Of a DNA stretch of 64,000 bases, positions 29,785 through 38,250 are shown piece by piece. The position numbers and the translations under genes are program-made. The stretch comes from Scandinavium sp051650185 (GTDB taxonomy: Bacteria; Pseudomonadota; Gammaproteobacteria; Enterobacterales; Enterobacteriaceae): contig NZ_JBOFIN010000014.1 in the NCBI RefSeq assembly GCF_051650185.1, positions 3,576 to 67,575 on the forward strand, read 5' to 3'. The notes beneath the pieces were generated by a model, which was not told the origin of the DNA, made no database searches, and saw only the letters and a list, made by a program, of their open reading frames with translations. Position 1 is the first letter of the stretch, and each line of letters starts with the position of its first letter.

Positions 29785-31197
29785 TTACAGTACGTGAACA
29801 GACGCGGTGTTTGTGGTGCCGCTCGGTACCAGAGCACCGGAAACCATCACTACAACGTCGCCTTTCTGAGCCAGACCGCTCTGCAGAGCCACTTCTTTAC
29901 CCAGACGGTAGAAATCATCAGTAGAGGAGATTTCTTTCACCAGCTGCGCGGTAACGCCTTTAGACAGCACCAGCTGACGAGCAGTCAGTTCGTTGGTGGT
30001 CAGCGCCAGAATGGTCGCATCCGGGAAGTATTTACGGATAGCGCGTGCAGATTTACCGCCCTGGGTCGCAACCACGATCAGTGGCGCTTCCAGTTTCTCA
30101 GCAGTTTCTACCGCACCGCGGCAGACCGCTTCAGTGATACGCAGCTTACGGCTGTCGTTGTTGAAGTCCAGACGGCTGGTCATCACGCGGTCAGTACGCT
30201 CACAGATGGTCGCCATGATGGACACAGCTTCCAGTGGGTATTTCCCTTTTGCGGATTCGCCAGACAGCATCACGGCATCGGTACCGTCGAGGATGGCGTT
30301 CGCCACGTCACCGGCTTCTGCGCGGGTAGGGCGTGGGTTTTTGATCATGGAATCCAGCATCTGGGTCGCAGTGATAACCACTTTACGAGCGCGGACGCAT
30401 TTTTCGATGATCATCTTCTGAGCGAAAATAACTTCTTCAACCGGGATTTCAACGCCCATGTCGCCACGAGCAACCATGATGCCGTCGGATGCTTCGAGGA
30501 TTTCGTCGAAGTTGTTCAGGCCTTCCTGGTTTTCAATTTTGGAGATGATCTGGATGTTTTCGCCGCCGTGCGCTTTCAGGTGCTCACGGATTTCCAGCAC
30601 GTCAGAACGCTTACGGATAAAGGATGCCGCGACGAAGTCAACGCCTTGCTCGCAACCGAAAATCAGGTCTTGTTTGTCTTTCTCAGCCAGGGCTGGCAGC
30701 GCGATAGACACGCCTGGCAGGTTAACGCCTTTGTTTTCGCCGAGATCGCCGTTGTTCAGCACTTTACAGATAACTTGGTTGCCTTCGATGGCGGTGACTT
30801 CCATGCCGATCAGGCCGTCATCAACCAGAATGGTGTTGCCGACTTTCAGGTCAGTGGTGAAACCTTCGTAGGTCACCGCGACCGTTTCGCTGTTGCCCAC
30901 CACGGATTTGTCGGTGGTGAACGTAAAGGTCTGGCCTGCTTTCAGGGAGACGTCATTACCGCCTTCCAGCTTGATGGTACGGATTTCCGGACCTTTGGTA
31001 TCAAGCAGAATGGCTGCTTTCTTACCGGATTTGCTCAGCACGTTGCGCAAGTTCTGGATGCGCTGGCCGTGTTCAGCGTAGTCACCGTGGGAAAAGTTCA
31101 GACGCATTACGTTCATGCCGGCGTCCAGCATTTTGGTCAGCATCTCTTCGGATTCGGTTTTTGGACCGATAGTACAAACGATTTTGGTCTTTTTCAT
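29785..31197 (-). CDS. pykF: Pyruvate kinase I, fructose-1,6-bisphosphate-activated (PykF)
   Basis: The 470-residue glycolytic enzyme transfers phosphate from PEP to ADP. Type I signatures are present: MKKTKIVCTIGPKTESEEML at the N-terminus, the active-site MVARGDMGVEIP, and TATQMLDSMIKNPRPTRAE near residues 260-285. The C-terminal allosteric domain binds fructose 1,6-bisphosphate in PykF. Length equals E. coli PykF. A Cra operator upstream fits the known repression of glycolytic pykF by Cra. Confidence 0.97.
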   Translation of the reverse strand: MKKTKIVCTIGPKTESEEMLTKMLDAGMNVMRLNFSHGDYAEHGQRIQNLRNVLSKSGKKAAILLDTKGPEIRTIKLEGGNDVSLKAGQTFTFTTDKSVVGNSETVAVTYEGFTTDLKVGNTILVDDGLIGMEVTAIEGNQVICKVLNNGDLGENKGVNLPGVSIALPALAEKDKQDLIFGCEQGVDFVAASFIRKRSDVLEIREHLKAHGGENIQIISKIENQEGLNNFDEILEASDGIMVARGDMGVEIPVEEVIFAQKMIIEKCVRARKVVITATQMLDSMIKNPRPTRAEAGDVANAILDGTDAVMLSGESAKGKYPLEAVSIMATICERTDRVMTSRLDFNNDSRKLRITEAVCRGAVETAEKLEAPLIVVATQGGKSARAIRKYFPDATILALTTNELTARQLVLSKGVTAQLVKEISSTDDFYRLGKEVALQSGLAQKGDVVVMVSGALVPSGTTNTASVHVL

Positions 31198-31615
31198 GAC
31201 AGTCTTAGTCTTTAAGTTGAGAAGGATAGGGGAATCTCGATTCGTGGGCGCACTGCCACGAAGTCAAACCGGTATAACGAAAGTTGCGATGCCACGAGTT
31301 AAGGATAGGTGACATCAAAAAAGCGTGCAGAGGAAAGTGAGCCTGGCTGTCAGCTACGAAGGAAGGATGAAGTTTTAAGCTATTTTTTGTGCAGTCCAAT
31401 GCGCTGAAACCATTCAATAAAGAACCGGCGCGTATTATACGAGGTTACGGGTAAAAAAGAAAATGAAAACGCTGTTTCAGAACAAGACGATAGCGCTTAA
31501 CAAATTCCCTACGAAATCTTTTGCTACCTGTAACAGAATCGCTGCGCGAAAATCTCGCCGAATAGGGCTATTATCAATAATGAATTGATAATTAATGAGT
31601 TAGCAGGAGCAGGGA
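31198..31615. promoter_or_regulatory. pykF/fumD divergent intergenic region with Cra operator and a palindrome
   Basis: This 418-bp region carries two promoters. At 31405-31416, TGAAACCATTCA (in context GCTGAAACCATTCAAT) is a clear Cra/FruR operator for pykF. At 31570-31592 a perfect 9-bp inverted repeat, ATTATCAAT-AATGA-ATTGATAAT, lies 24 bp before fumD. AGGAGCAGGG gives the fumD ribosome site. No further gene is seen. Confidence 0.7.
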
Positions 31616-31828
31616 ATGGGCAATCAACACAGTGATGACACGCTGTATCAGGAAATGTGCCGGGTGGTCGGCAAAGTGGTGCTGGAAATGCGAGACCTCG
31701 GGCAGGAGCCCAAACACATTGTGATTGCCGGCGTGTTGCGCACCTCACTGGCCAATCAGAAAATCAAACGCAGCGAACTGACCCGAGAGGCCATGGAACG
31801 CGTGATCCTCGCGCTGGCAGGGCAATAA
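31616..31828 (+). CDS. fumD: Fumarase D (YdhZ)
   Basis: This 70-residue small protein matches E. coli YdhZ/FumD strongly through MCRVVGKVVLEMRDLGQEP and HIVIAGVLRTSLANQKI. E. coli FumD was assigned fumarase activity from in vitro metabolomics. Its physiological role is uncertain. Position next to pykF is conserved. In E. coli the ydhY-T genes follow. Here a TetR regulator and a quinate/shikimate-type cluster occur instead. Confidence 0.92.
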   Translation: MGNQHSDDTLYQEMCRVVGKVVLEMRDLGQEPKHIVIAGVLRTSLANQKIKRSELTREAMERVILALAGQ

Positions 31829-31838
31829 CCCGGAGGCC

Positions 31839-31862
31839 GCCTGATACGCCAGCGAATCAGGC
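31839..31862. terminator. Hairpin between fumD and the tetR-type gene
   Basis: GCCTGAT-ACGCCAGCGA-ATCAGGC can form a stem 10 bp after fumD. It overlaps the last codons of the convergent regulator gene. It has no T-run and is possibly a REP-like element. Confidence 0.45.
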
Positions 31863-32495
31863 AATCACAAACCTCAGCACTGCTTTGACGGCAATGTCAC
31901 TGTGATGCGCAACAAGGCCCGGATCGTCAATCTCCGGTAACGGGCCTTCCAGATACAGGCTGTTGAACGTATAGAAGTTGGACACCTGATAAAAGCTGAA
32001 GCTGCTGATTAAACGGTGAACATCGCGCGCTTCAACGCCTTGCTGGAAGATGCCTTCCTGCTGACCGCGCTGGAGGATGTTCTCCAGAATCGACAACGCA
32101 CTTTTGTTCAGCGACTTCAGCAAGCCTGAAGCATTCAGCCACTTTCCACGCTGCATGTTCTCCATGCAAATCACCCGCATATAATCCGCATGACTGGCGT
32201 GATAGGCCACGCTCCACTTCACCAGCTGCACCAGCGCTTCAACGGGCGGCAGATTTTCCAGGCCCAGCTCCTGTTCCGTTTCACGAATACGCGCATAAAC
32301 ATGCTCCAGCACCGCCTGGTAAAGTTGCTCTTTCGTTTTGAAGTAATAGACCACCATCCTCTTGGTGGTTTGCGCTTCCCCGGCAATTTGCTCCATGCGC
32401 GCCCCGGCAAGGCCATGTTCGGCAAACACGGCGATAGCCGCAGTAAAAATCTTCTCTTTCAGGCTCTGTGCCTCATCGTGAGCAACAACCGACAT
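31857..32495 (-). CDS. TetR-family regulator of the adjacent dehydroshikimate cluster
   Basis: The 212-residue protein has an N-terminal TetR helix-turn-helix (IFTAAIAVFAEHGLAGARM, then AQTTKRMVVYYF, residues about 15-50). An all-helical C-terminal ligand-binding domain (TetR_C-type, RVICMENMQRGKWL) follows. The ATG at 32495 is preferred because GGAG is 7 bases upstream. It is divergent from quiC, the usual arrangement for a local repressor. The inducer is unknown. An intermediate of quinate/shikimate breakdown is a reasonable guess from context. Confidence 0.85.
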   Translation of the reverse strand: MSVVAHDEAQSLKEKIFTAAIAVFAEHGLAGARMEQIAGEAQTTKRMVVYYFKTKEQLYQAVLEHVYARIRETEQELGLENLPPVEALVQLVKWSVAYHASHADYMRVICMENMQRGKWLNASGLLKSLNKSALSILENILQRGQQEGIFQQGVEARDVHRLISSFSFYQVSNFYTFNSLYLEGPLPEIDDPGLVAHHSDIAVKAVLRFVIA

Positions 32496-32568
32496 AACCA
32501 CTCCAGCATTTTAGGAAGAACAAAAAATACACACTACGATCACAAATTAGCAACTGATGATGGCACGA

Positions 32569-32586
32569 ATGAACCAAATGATTCAT
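32569..32586. promoter_or_regulatory. Candidate TetR-type operator upstream of quiC
   Basis: ATGAA-CCAAATGA-TTCAT is a short inverted repeat midway between the divergent regulator and quiC start codons. Its position fits a TetR operator, but the arms are only 5 bp. Confidence 0.3.
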
Positions 32587-32621
32587 ATTCAGATTCCCCG
32601 TGGTTCAGGACAGGTGAAAAC

Positions 32622-34481
32622 ATGCTGCGATCCATCGCAACGGTGTCCATCTCAGGCACCTTACCGGAAAAACTCAGCGCTATTGCCGATGCAGGCTATC
32701 AGGGCGTTGAAATTTTTGAAAATGATCTGCTCTATTATACCGGGTCACCGGCCGATATCCGACAGATGGCCGCCGATCTTGGGTTACAGATAACGCTTTT
32801 TCAGCCCTTTCGTGATTTCGAAGGCGCGAGTCGCCCGCAGTTTGCCGCCAATCTGGAGCGTGCGCGCCGAAAATTTGACCTGATGCATCAGTTAGGTTGC
32901 AACACCTTGCTGTTATGCAGCAGCGTTGCGCCAGACACCAGCGCGGATATCAGTCTGCAAATCAGCGATCTCCGCGCATTAGCAGAGCTTGCGGAAGCGG
33001 AAGACATTCAGGTCGGTTACGAGGCGCTGGCGTGGGGCACCCACGTTAATCACTGGCACCAGGCGTGGCAAAGGGTGAAAGCCGTCGACAGCCCGGCAAT
33101 GGGCATTGTACTCGACAGCTTTCATGTGCTGGCGCTGGGGGACGATCTCAGCCGGCTTGATGAAGTCCCGGTCGATAAAATCACCTTCCTGCAACTGGCC
33201 GATGCGCCAGTGATGAAAATGGACGTGCTGGAGTGGAGCCGCCATTTCCGCTGCTTCCCTGGGCAAGGCGAGCTTCCGGTCGTGAAATTTGCCCATGATT
33301 TAACCCGTCGCGGCTATCGCGGGCCGTGGTCGCTCGAAGTGTTTAACGATGGTTTCCGTGCTTCTCCCAATGGCGCAACAGCCAAAGATGGTTATCGCTC
33401 GCTGCTGTGGCTGGAAGATCAGACGCGTCAATTATTGCCTGAATCCGATGCAGACTTATTTATTGCGCCACCCATACCGCGTTATCACGGCCCGGAATTT
33501 ATCGAATTTGCGGCAAGCCCGGCAGAAGCAAAATCACTGGGCGCGAGCCTTAACCAGCTCGGTTTTCAGGCCACCGGCACGCACCGAAGCAAAAAAGTTT
33601 CACTCTGGCAAAACGGCGGTGCGCGAGTCATCGTCAATCATCAGCCTCATAGCTGGGCAGATCATTTCTGGCAGCGCCACGGCGTCTCTCTATGCGCCAT
33701 GGCATTAAGAGTGAGTGACAGCGCCGCGGTGATTTCACGCGCGAAAGCTTTTGGTTATGCCACCTGGCAGGGCGAAGCCGGGCCGAATGAAAGCTCGATT
33801 CCGGCTGTTTGTGCTCCGGACGGCAGCCTGATTTATCTGATTGAAGAGGGCGATGATATCTACGCCCGTGACTTCACGCTGACAGAACCTGCAACCCCCG
33901 GCACGCTGTTGGGTATCGACCACCTGGCGTTGGGCATTGAGGCCGATAACCGGGATAACTGGGTAATGTTCTTCCGCGCCGTGTTCGGTTTTGCGCCGGA
34001 GCACGAACAAACGATGCCCGATCCTTACGGGCTGGTGCGCAGTCTGGCGGTACAAAGCCCGGAAGGCGGCATACGGCTGGCACTGAATATGTCACAAAGT
34101 CGTGCCACGCAGATTGCCCGCTCAGTGGCCTGCTATCAGGGCGCAGGGTTGCAGCACGCCGCCTTTGCCAGTGCGGATTTGGCCGACACGCTACAGCACT
34201 TGCCGAATGCCGCCTCGCAGGCACTGCCCATTCCTGCAAACTATTATGAGGATTTGCGTGCCCGCTTTGGCGACAGCGAGCAGACCACGCAGCTCCAGCG
34301 CCTGCAAATCCTGTATGACCGGGACAGCAAAGGGGGAGAGTTTTTCCATCTCTACACGCAACCTTTCAGCCCTGGCCGATTTTTCTTTGAGTTAACCGAA
34401 AGACGACACGGCTACGCGCAATATGGCGCAGCGAATGCCGCCGTGCGTCTGACGGCGATGCAGTCCCGTCAGTCAGTCTGA
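32622..34481 (+). CDS. quiC: 3-dehydroshikimate dehydratase, two-domain QuiC type
   Basis: The 619-residue enzyme converts 3-dehydroshikimate to protocatechuate. The N-terminal xylose-isomerase-like TIM barrel carries Glu134 (EALAWGTH), Asp165 (VLDSFH), Gln191 (FLQLAD) and Glu239 (SLEVFND). These agree in number with the metal ligands I recall for Pseudomonas putida QuiC1. The C-terminal half is an HPPD-like vicinal-oxygen-chelate domain (GIDHLALGIE, LQHAAFASADL, RFFFELTERR). The ATG at 32622 with GGACAGG upstream is chosen; a much longer in-frame extension would cross the regulator gene. Confidence 0.9.
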   Translation: MLRSIATVSISGTLPEKLSAIADAGYQGVEIFENDLLYYTGSPADIRQMAADLGLQITLFQPFRDFEGASRPQFAANLERARRKFDLMHQLGCNTLLLCSSVAPDTSADISLQISDLRALAELAEAEDIQVGYEALAWGTHVNHWHQAWQRVKAVDSPAMGIVLDSFHVLALGDDLSRLDEVPVDKITFLQLADAPVMKMDVLEWSRHFRCFPGQGELPVVKFAHDLTRRGYRGPWSLEVFNDGFRASPNGATAKDGYRSLLWLEDQTRQLLPESDADLFIAPPIPRYHGPEFIEFAASPAEAKSLGASLNQLGFQATGTHRSKKVSLWQNGGARVIVNHQPHSWADHFWQRHGVSLCAMALRVSDSAAVISRAKAFGYATWQGEAGPNESSIPAVCAPDGSLIYLIEEGDDIYARDFTLTEPATPGTLLGIDHLALGIEADNRDNWVMFFRAVFGFAPEHEQTMPDPYGLVRSLAVQSPEGGIRLALNMSQSRATQIARSVACYQGAGLQHAAFASADLADTLQHLPNAASQALPIPANYYEDLRARFGDSEQTTQLQRLQILYDRDSKGGEFFHLYTQPFSPGRFFFELTERRHGYAQYGAANAAVRLTAMQSRQSV

Positions 34482-34546
34482 ACCAGAAGGTTCGGATAAA
34501 GAATAAAAACGAGTCATCTGCACCCTACAACAAGACAGGAAAGACA

Positions 34547-35875
34547 ATGAGCACATATAGCCACGAACAAGCCGTCACCACGGAGGCAGTTGCCTCTGTG
34601 CGTCGCACCCGGCGGCGTATTGGGATCCTGGCCCTGCTGGCCGTGGGCACCATGATCAACTATCTCGACCGTACCGTGCTGGGTATCGCTGCCCCGGAAC
34701 TGACGCAGGAACTGGGCATCAATGCCGCGATCATGGGGATTGTGTTTTCGGCCTTCGCGTGGACGTATGCGCTGGCGCAAATCCCCGGTGGCCTGTTCCT
34801 TGACCGCTTCGGTAATAAGATCACCTACTTCCTTTCGTTAACACTGTGGTCACTGTTTACGCTGTTTCACGGCATGGCGGTGGGCATCAAATCGCTCTTA
34901 TTGTGCCGTTTCGGCCTGGGCGTGAGCGAAGCACCTTGCTTCCCGGTGAACAGCCGTGTGGTCAGCGCCTGGTTTCCACAGCAGGAACGCGCCAAAGCGA
35001 CGGCGGTGTATACCGTGGGGGAATATCTTGGTCTGGCTTGTTTCTCGCCCTTGCTGTTCTGGATCATGGGCAGCTTTGGCTGGCGAGCGCTGTTCATCAG
35101 CGTGGGCGTCGTCGGGATTATCTTCGCGATTGTCTGGTGGCGCTGTTATCGCGAACCCCAGGAAGACAAGCATTTAAGTAAGCAGGAAAGAGACTATATT
35201 GCCGCTGGCGGGGGCATTGAAGCCGCCGCGCAAACCACCCAATTCAGCTGGCCGCTGGTTCGCCAGTTGCTGAGCAAACGTCAAATTGTGGGGGCGAGTA
35301 TTGGCCAGTTCGCGGGCAATACCGTGCTGGTGTTCTTCCTGACCTGGTTCCCAACGTGGCTGGCGACCGAACGCCATATGCCGTGGCTGAAAGTGGGTTT
35401 ATTCGCCATTCTGCCTTTTCTTGCCGCAGCGGGCGGCGTGATGTTTGGCGGTTGGGTGTCCGACAAATTGCTCAAAGCGACCGGTTCGGCAAATCTTGGC
35501 CGCAAGCTGCCCATTATTGTTGGGCTGTTGATGGCAAGCTGCATCATCAGCGCCAACTGGCTGCACAGCGATACCGCCGTGATCCTGGTGATGTCTTTTG
35601 CTTTCTTCGGGCAGGGCATGGTCGGGCTGGGCTGGACGCTGATTTCTGACATGGCCCCTGCCGGGCTTGGCGGCCTCACCGCCGGGCTGTTTAACTTCTG
35701 CGCCAACCTGGCGGGCATCCTCACACCGCTGGTCATTGGTTTTATCGTCGCCGCTTTCGGCAACTTCTTTTACGCGCTGATTTACATCGGCGGGGCCGCG
35801 CTGCTGGGCGTGGTGGCCTACGTTTTCATTCTTGGGGATGTCAAACGCCTCGAACTCACGGAGCAGCAACGCTAA
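34547..35875 (+). CDS. MFS transporter, probable shikimate/quinate-type anion symporter
   Basis: The 442-residue protein has twelve predicted membrane segments. It shows the anion:cation symporter (GudP/ExuT-like) subfamily motifs: MINYLDRTVLGIAAPELTQE in helix 1, GGLFLDRFGNK in the loop 2-3 motif, and GVSEAPCFPVNSRVVSAWFP in helix 4. Family members import carboxylic or sugar acids with protons. Location between quiC and a shikimate dehydrogenase paralogue suggests quinate, shikimate or dehydroshikimate. The substrate is inferred only from context. AGGAAAG precedes the ATG. Confidence 0.88.
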   Translation: MSTYSHEQAVTTEAVASVRRTRRRIGILALLAVGTMINYLDRTVLGIAAPELTQELGINAAIMGIVFSAFAWTYALAQIPGGLFLDRFGNKITYFLSLTLWSLFTLFHGMAVGIKSLLLCRFGLGVSEAPCFPVNSRVVSAWFPQQERAKATAVYTVGEYLGLACFSPLLFWIMGSFGWRALFISVGVVGIIFAIVWWRCYREPQEDKHLSKQERDYIAAGGGIEAAAQTTQFSWPLVRQLLSKRQIVGASIGQFAGNTVLVFFLTWFPTWLATERHMPWLKVGLFAILPFLAAAGGVMFGGWVSDKLLKATGSANLGRKLPIIVGLLMASCIISANWLHSDTAVILVMSFAFFGQGMVGLGWTLISDMAPAGLGGLTAGLFNFCANLAGILTPLVIGFIVAAFGNFFYALIYIGGAALLGVVAYVFILGDVKRLELTEQQR

Positions 35876-35885
35876 GGAGCAGGAC

Positions 35886-36722
35886 ATGTTGATAAGTGGA
35901 AAAACGCGACTGATTGCCCATCTTGGCTGGCCGACAGAAAGTTTTAAGGCACCGATGATCTACAACCCGTGGTTTGCGGCGCAAAACGTGGATGTCAAAG
36001 TCGTGCCGATGGGCGTGCAGCCGGACGCGTTTGCAGGGTTTGTGCCGGCGTTATTCCAGATGACCAATCTTGTCGGGGCGCTGGTCACTATGCCGCATAA
36101 AGTGGTGACGGCAAGCCTGGTGGATTCGCTTAGCCCAACGGCGGCCATCGCCGGAGCGTGTAACGCCATTCGCCGTGAACAAGATGGCAGCCTGACCGGT
36201 GATATGTTCGACGGGGAAGGGTTTGTGCTGGGCATTCGACGGAAGGGGTTTCGACCTGAAGGTGCAAGCGCGTTAATCGTTGGTTGTGGCGGCGTGGGCT
36301 CGGCCATTGCGGCGTCTTTAGCTGCGGCTGGCGTTTCGCGATTAGCGCTGTTCGATACACGTAATGAAACCGCGCAGGCGCTGGCCATGCGTTTGTTACG
36401 TCACTATCCGGCGCTCGCTATCACGCTGATGAACAACGACCCCGCCGGACATAGCTTAGTGGTCAACGCCACGCCGATGGGGATGAAGGAAGGCGACCCG
36501 TTGCCCATGGATGTCAGCCGTCTGACGCCCGGTACTTTTGTGGGTGAAGTGGTCATGAGCCAGGCCTGGACGCCGTTCTTACAAGCGGCGATGGCGTGTG
36601 ACTGCCATGTGCAGCGCGGCACTGACATGTTGTTCGAAATGATCCCGGCTTACCTGCGCTTCTTCGGGTTGCCCGTCGCCACGCCCGAGCAGCTACGGGA
36701 GCTGGCTGAGATCAGGGAATAG
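35886..36722 (+). CDS. Divergent shikimate/quinate dehydrogenase (AroE paralogue)
   Basis: The 278-residue protein has the two-domain shikimate dehydrogenase fold. The conserved Lys (TMPHK72) and Asp109 (GDMFDGEGF) of the catalytic pair are present, and the nucleotide-binding loop is IVGCGGVGSAIA. Several canonical motifs are altered: GWPTESFKAP replaces the usual HSLSP, GACNAI replaces GAVNT, and GDMFDG replaces GDNTDG. This points to a catabolic quinate/shikimate dehydrogenase rather than biosynthetic AroE. It starts 10 bp after the transporter and ends the island operon. Confidence 0.85.
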   Translation: MLISGKTRLIAHLGWPTESFKAPMIYNPWFAAQNVDVKVVPMGVQPDAFAGFVPALFQMTNLVGALVTMPHKVVTASLVDSLSPTAAIAGACNAIRREQDGSLTGDMFDGEGFVLGIRRKGFRPEGASALIVGCGGVGSAIAASLAAAGVSRLALFDTRNETAQALAMRLLRHYPALAITLMNNDPAGHSLVVNATPMGMKEGDPLPMDVSRLTPGTFVGEVVMSQAWTPFLQAAMACDCHVQRGTDMLFEMIPAYLRFFGLPVATPEQLRELAEIRE

Positions 36723-36792
36723 CCCGACAGGGCTGGCATTCTGTGTTTGCCTGGCTAAGATAGCGGTTTTGGTTCAGGCAACACATTCACTT

Positions 36793-37518
36793 ATGACAAC
36801 CACCCTCCAGCTTTTTGCCGCCGGCAGCCTGAAAAGGGCCTTCATACCGCTTTGTCAGCAGTTCAGCGCTGAAACAGGTATCCCTGTTGAGGTCAGTTTT
36901 GGGCCAGCAGGATTGCTGCGGGAACGCATTGAAGCAGGCGTGTCCTGCGATTTGTTTGCCTCCGCCAATACCGCGCATCCGCAAGCGTTGTTGCAAAGCG
37001 GGCAGGCGTTGAGCGTGCAGAGCTTTGCGTTTAATCGTTTGAATCTGACGGCACGTAAAATCCCTGAAACAGAGGATGACGACTGGTTAAGTCTTTTGGC
37101 TAATCCAGCGTTGCGTCTGGGGACTTCGACGCCGGGCTGCGATCCGTCCGGGGATTACACCTGGCAGCTTTTTGAGCAGCTCGAACAACGTGTACCCGAT
37201 ATCGGGCTGAAGGAAAGAGCGATAAAGCTGGTGGGCGGACGAGACACCTTAACGGTGCCGGAAGGGCAAATCGCCAGCGCCTGGCTGATTCGCCACGACT
37301 ATACCGACCTGTTTATCGGCTACGCCCATTACGCGCAGGCGCTGGAGAACAGCGACGACCTGCGCATTCTGGACATCCCGGATGCCGATAATCCTCATTG
37401 TGAATATCAACTGGCTGTACTCAGTAAAGCCGCCGAAACGCTGGCGGCTTATATCGTGGCTGAAGAGGGGCAGCGATTTTTAGCGCAGGCAGGATTTCTA
37501 CCGCTTGATGGAAAATAG
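36793..37518 (+). CDS. ModA-like molybdate-binding protein without signal peptide
   Basis: The 241-residue protein is a periplasmic-binding-protein II fold of the ModA type: LFAAGSLKRAFIPLCQQF, FGPAGLLRERIEAG, DLFASAN. It starts directly at the position of mature ModA (MTTTLQLFAAGS). Upstream in-frame codons give no hydrophobic leader, so it should remain in the cytoplasm. The start is weakly supported because no clear ribosome site is seen. It converges on, and overlaps by 21 bp, the ATPase gene of a MolABC-type importer, suggesting a shared molybdate/tungstate theme. Confidence 0.8.
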   Translation: MTTTLQLFAAGSLKRAFIPLCQQFSAETGIPVEVSFGPAGLLRERIEAGVSCDLFASANTAHPQALLQSGQALSVQSFAFNRLNLTARKIPETEDDDWLSLLANPALRLGTSTPGCDPSGDYTWQLFEQLEQRVPDIGLKERAIKLVGGRDTLTVPEGQIASAWLIRHDYTDLFIGYAHYAQALENSDDLRILDIPDADNPHCEYQLAVLSKAAETLAAYIVAEEGQRFLAQAGFLPLDGK

Positions 37519-38250
37519 CGGCGCAATGACGGGCGCTGTGTTTTCCGCAAGCGTTACGGTCTTTACCTCTACGCCATAGGCTTGCAGCAGATGCTTTTCC
37601 GTCACGATGTCTTCCGTTTTACCGGCAAGCCATTCGCCCTGTGGCAAAAGCAATAAAGTATGACTGGCGACCTGAAGTGCATGAGTCGGATCGTGGGTAG
37701 TGAACATCACGCTGCGCTGCCGGCGATGCGCCAAATCGCTGATGAGCTGAAGCACCACCTGCTGATTCGCCAAATCTAACGCAGAGCAGGGCTCGTCCAG
37801 CAACACGTTTTGGCTGCCGCTAACCAGCGCCCGGGCAATCATCACCAGATGCTGCTGCCCACCTGAAAGTCGATTAAAGGTCTTCTGTGCCAGCTCGAGG
37901 ATATTCAGCTGCGCCAGAGCCTGCTCCACCTGATGAATATCATCCGAAGACGGCTGCGCAAACAGCCCGACATGCCGTGCTCGCCCCATCAGCACCACAT
38001 CCTCCACGCGCCAGGCAAACGCCGCACGGAAAAATTGCGGTACCACGCTCACGCCGCCTTCAACGATAACATTGCCACCCAATGGCGGAAGCACGCCAGT
38101 CAGCGTATCCAGCAAGGTGCTTTTCCCACGTCCGTTGGCACCCAAAATGGCCCAGATTTCACCTGGTTTGCAGGTGAAACTTAAAGGGGAGAAAAGTGGC
38201 TGCTGATAGCCGTAGCGCAATTCATGCGTGGATAAAGAAACCGTTGTCAT
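37498..38250 (-). CDS. ABC importer ATPase (MolC/BtuD type)
   Basis: The 250-residue ATPase has Walker A GANGRGKST near residues 35-43, signature LSGGQQHL and Walker B NVLLDEPCSALD. It pairs with the FecCD-type permease upstream, whose stop overlaps its start by 4 bp. FecCD-family ATPases serve iron-siderophore, B12, heme or molybdate importers. The ModE-like operator and the ModA-like neighbour favour molybdate/tungstate here. The GANGRGKST loop has Arg in place of the usual Ser/Ala. Confidence 0.87.
   Translation of the reverse strand: MTTVSLSTHELRYGYQQPLFSPLSFTCKPGEIWAILGANGRGKSTLLDTLTGVLPPLGGNVIVEGGVSVVPQFFRAAFAWRVEDVVLMGRARHVGLFAQPSSDDIHQVEQALAQLNILELAQKTFNRLSGGQQHLVMIARALVSGSQNVLLDEPCSALDLANQQVVLQLISDLAHRRQRSVMFTTHDPTHALQVASHTLLLLPQGEWLAGKTEDIVTEKHLLQAYGVEVKTVTLAENTAPVIAPLFSIKR

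Noticed and set aside
29794..31215. A 473-codon plus-strand open frame opposite pykF
   Set aside because: It mirrors pykF almost exactly, and its product is low-complexity His/Phe/Val-rich without domains.
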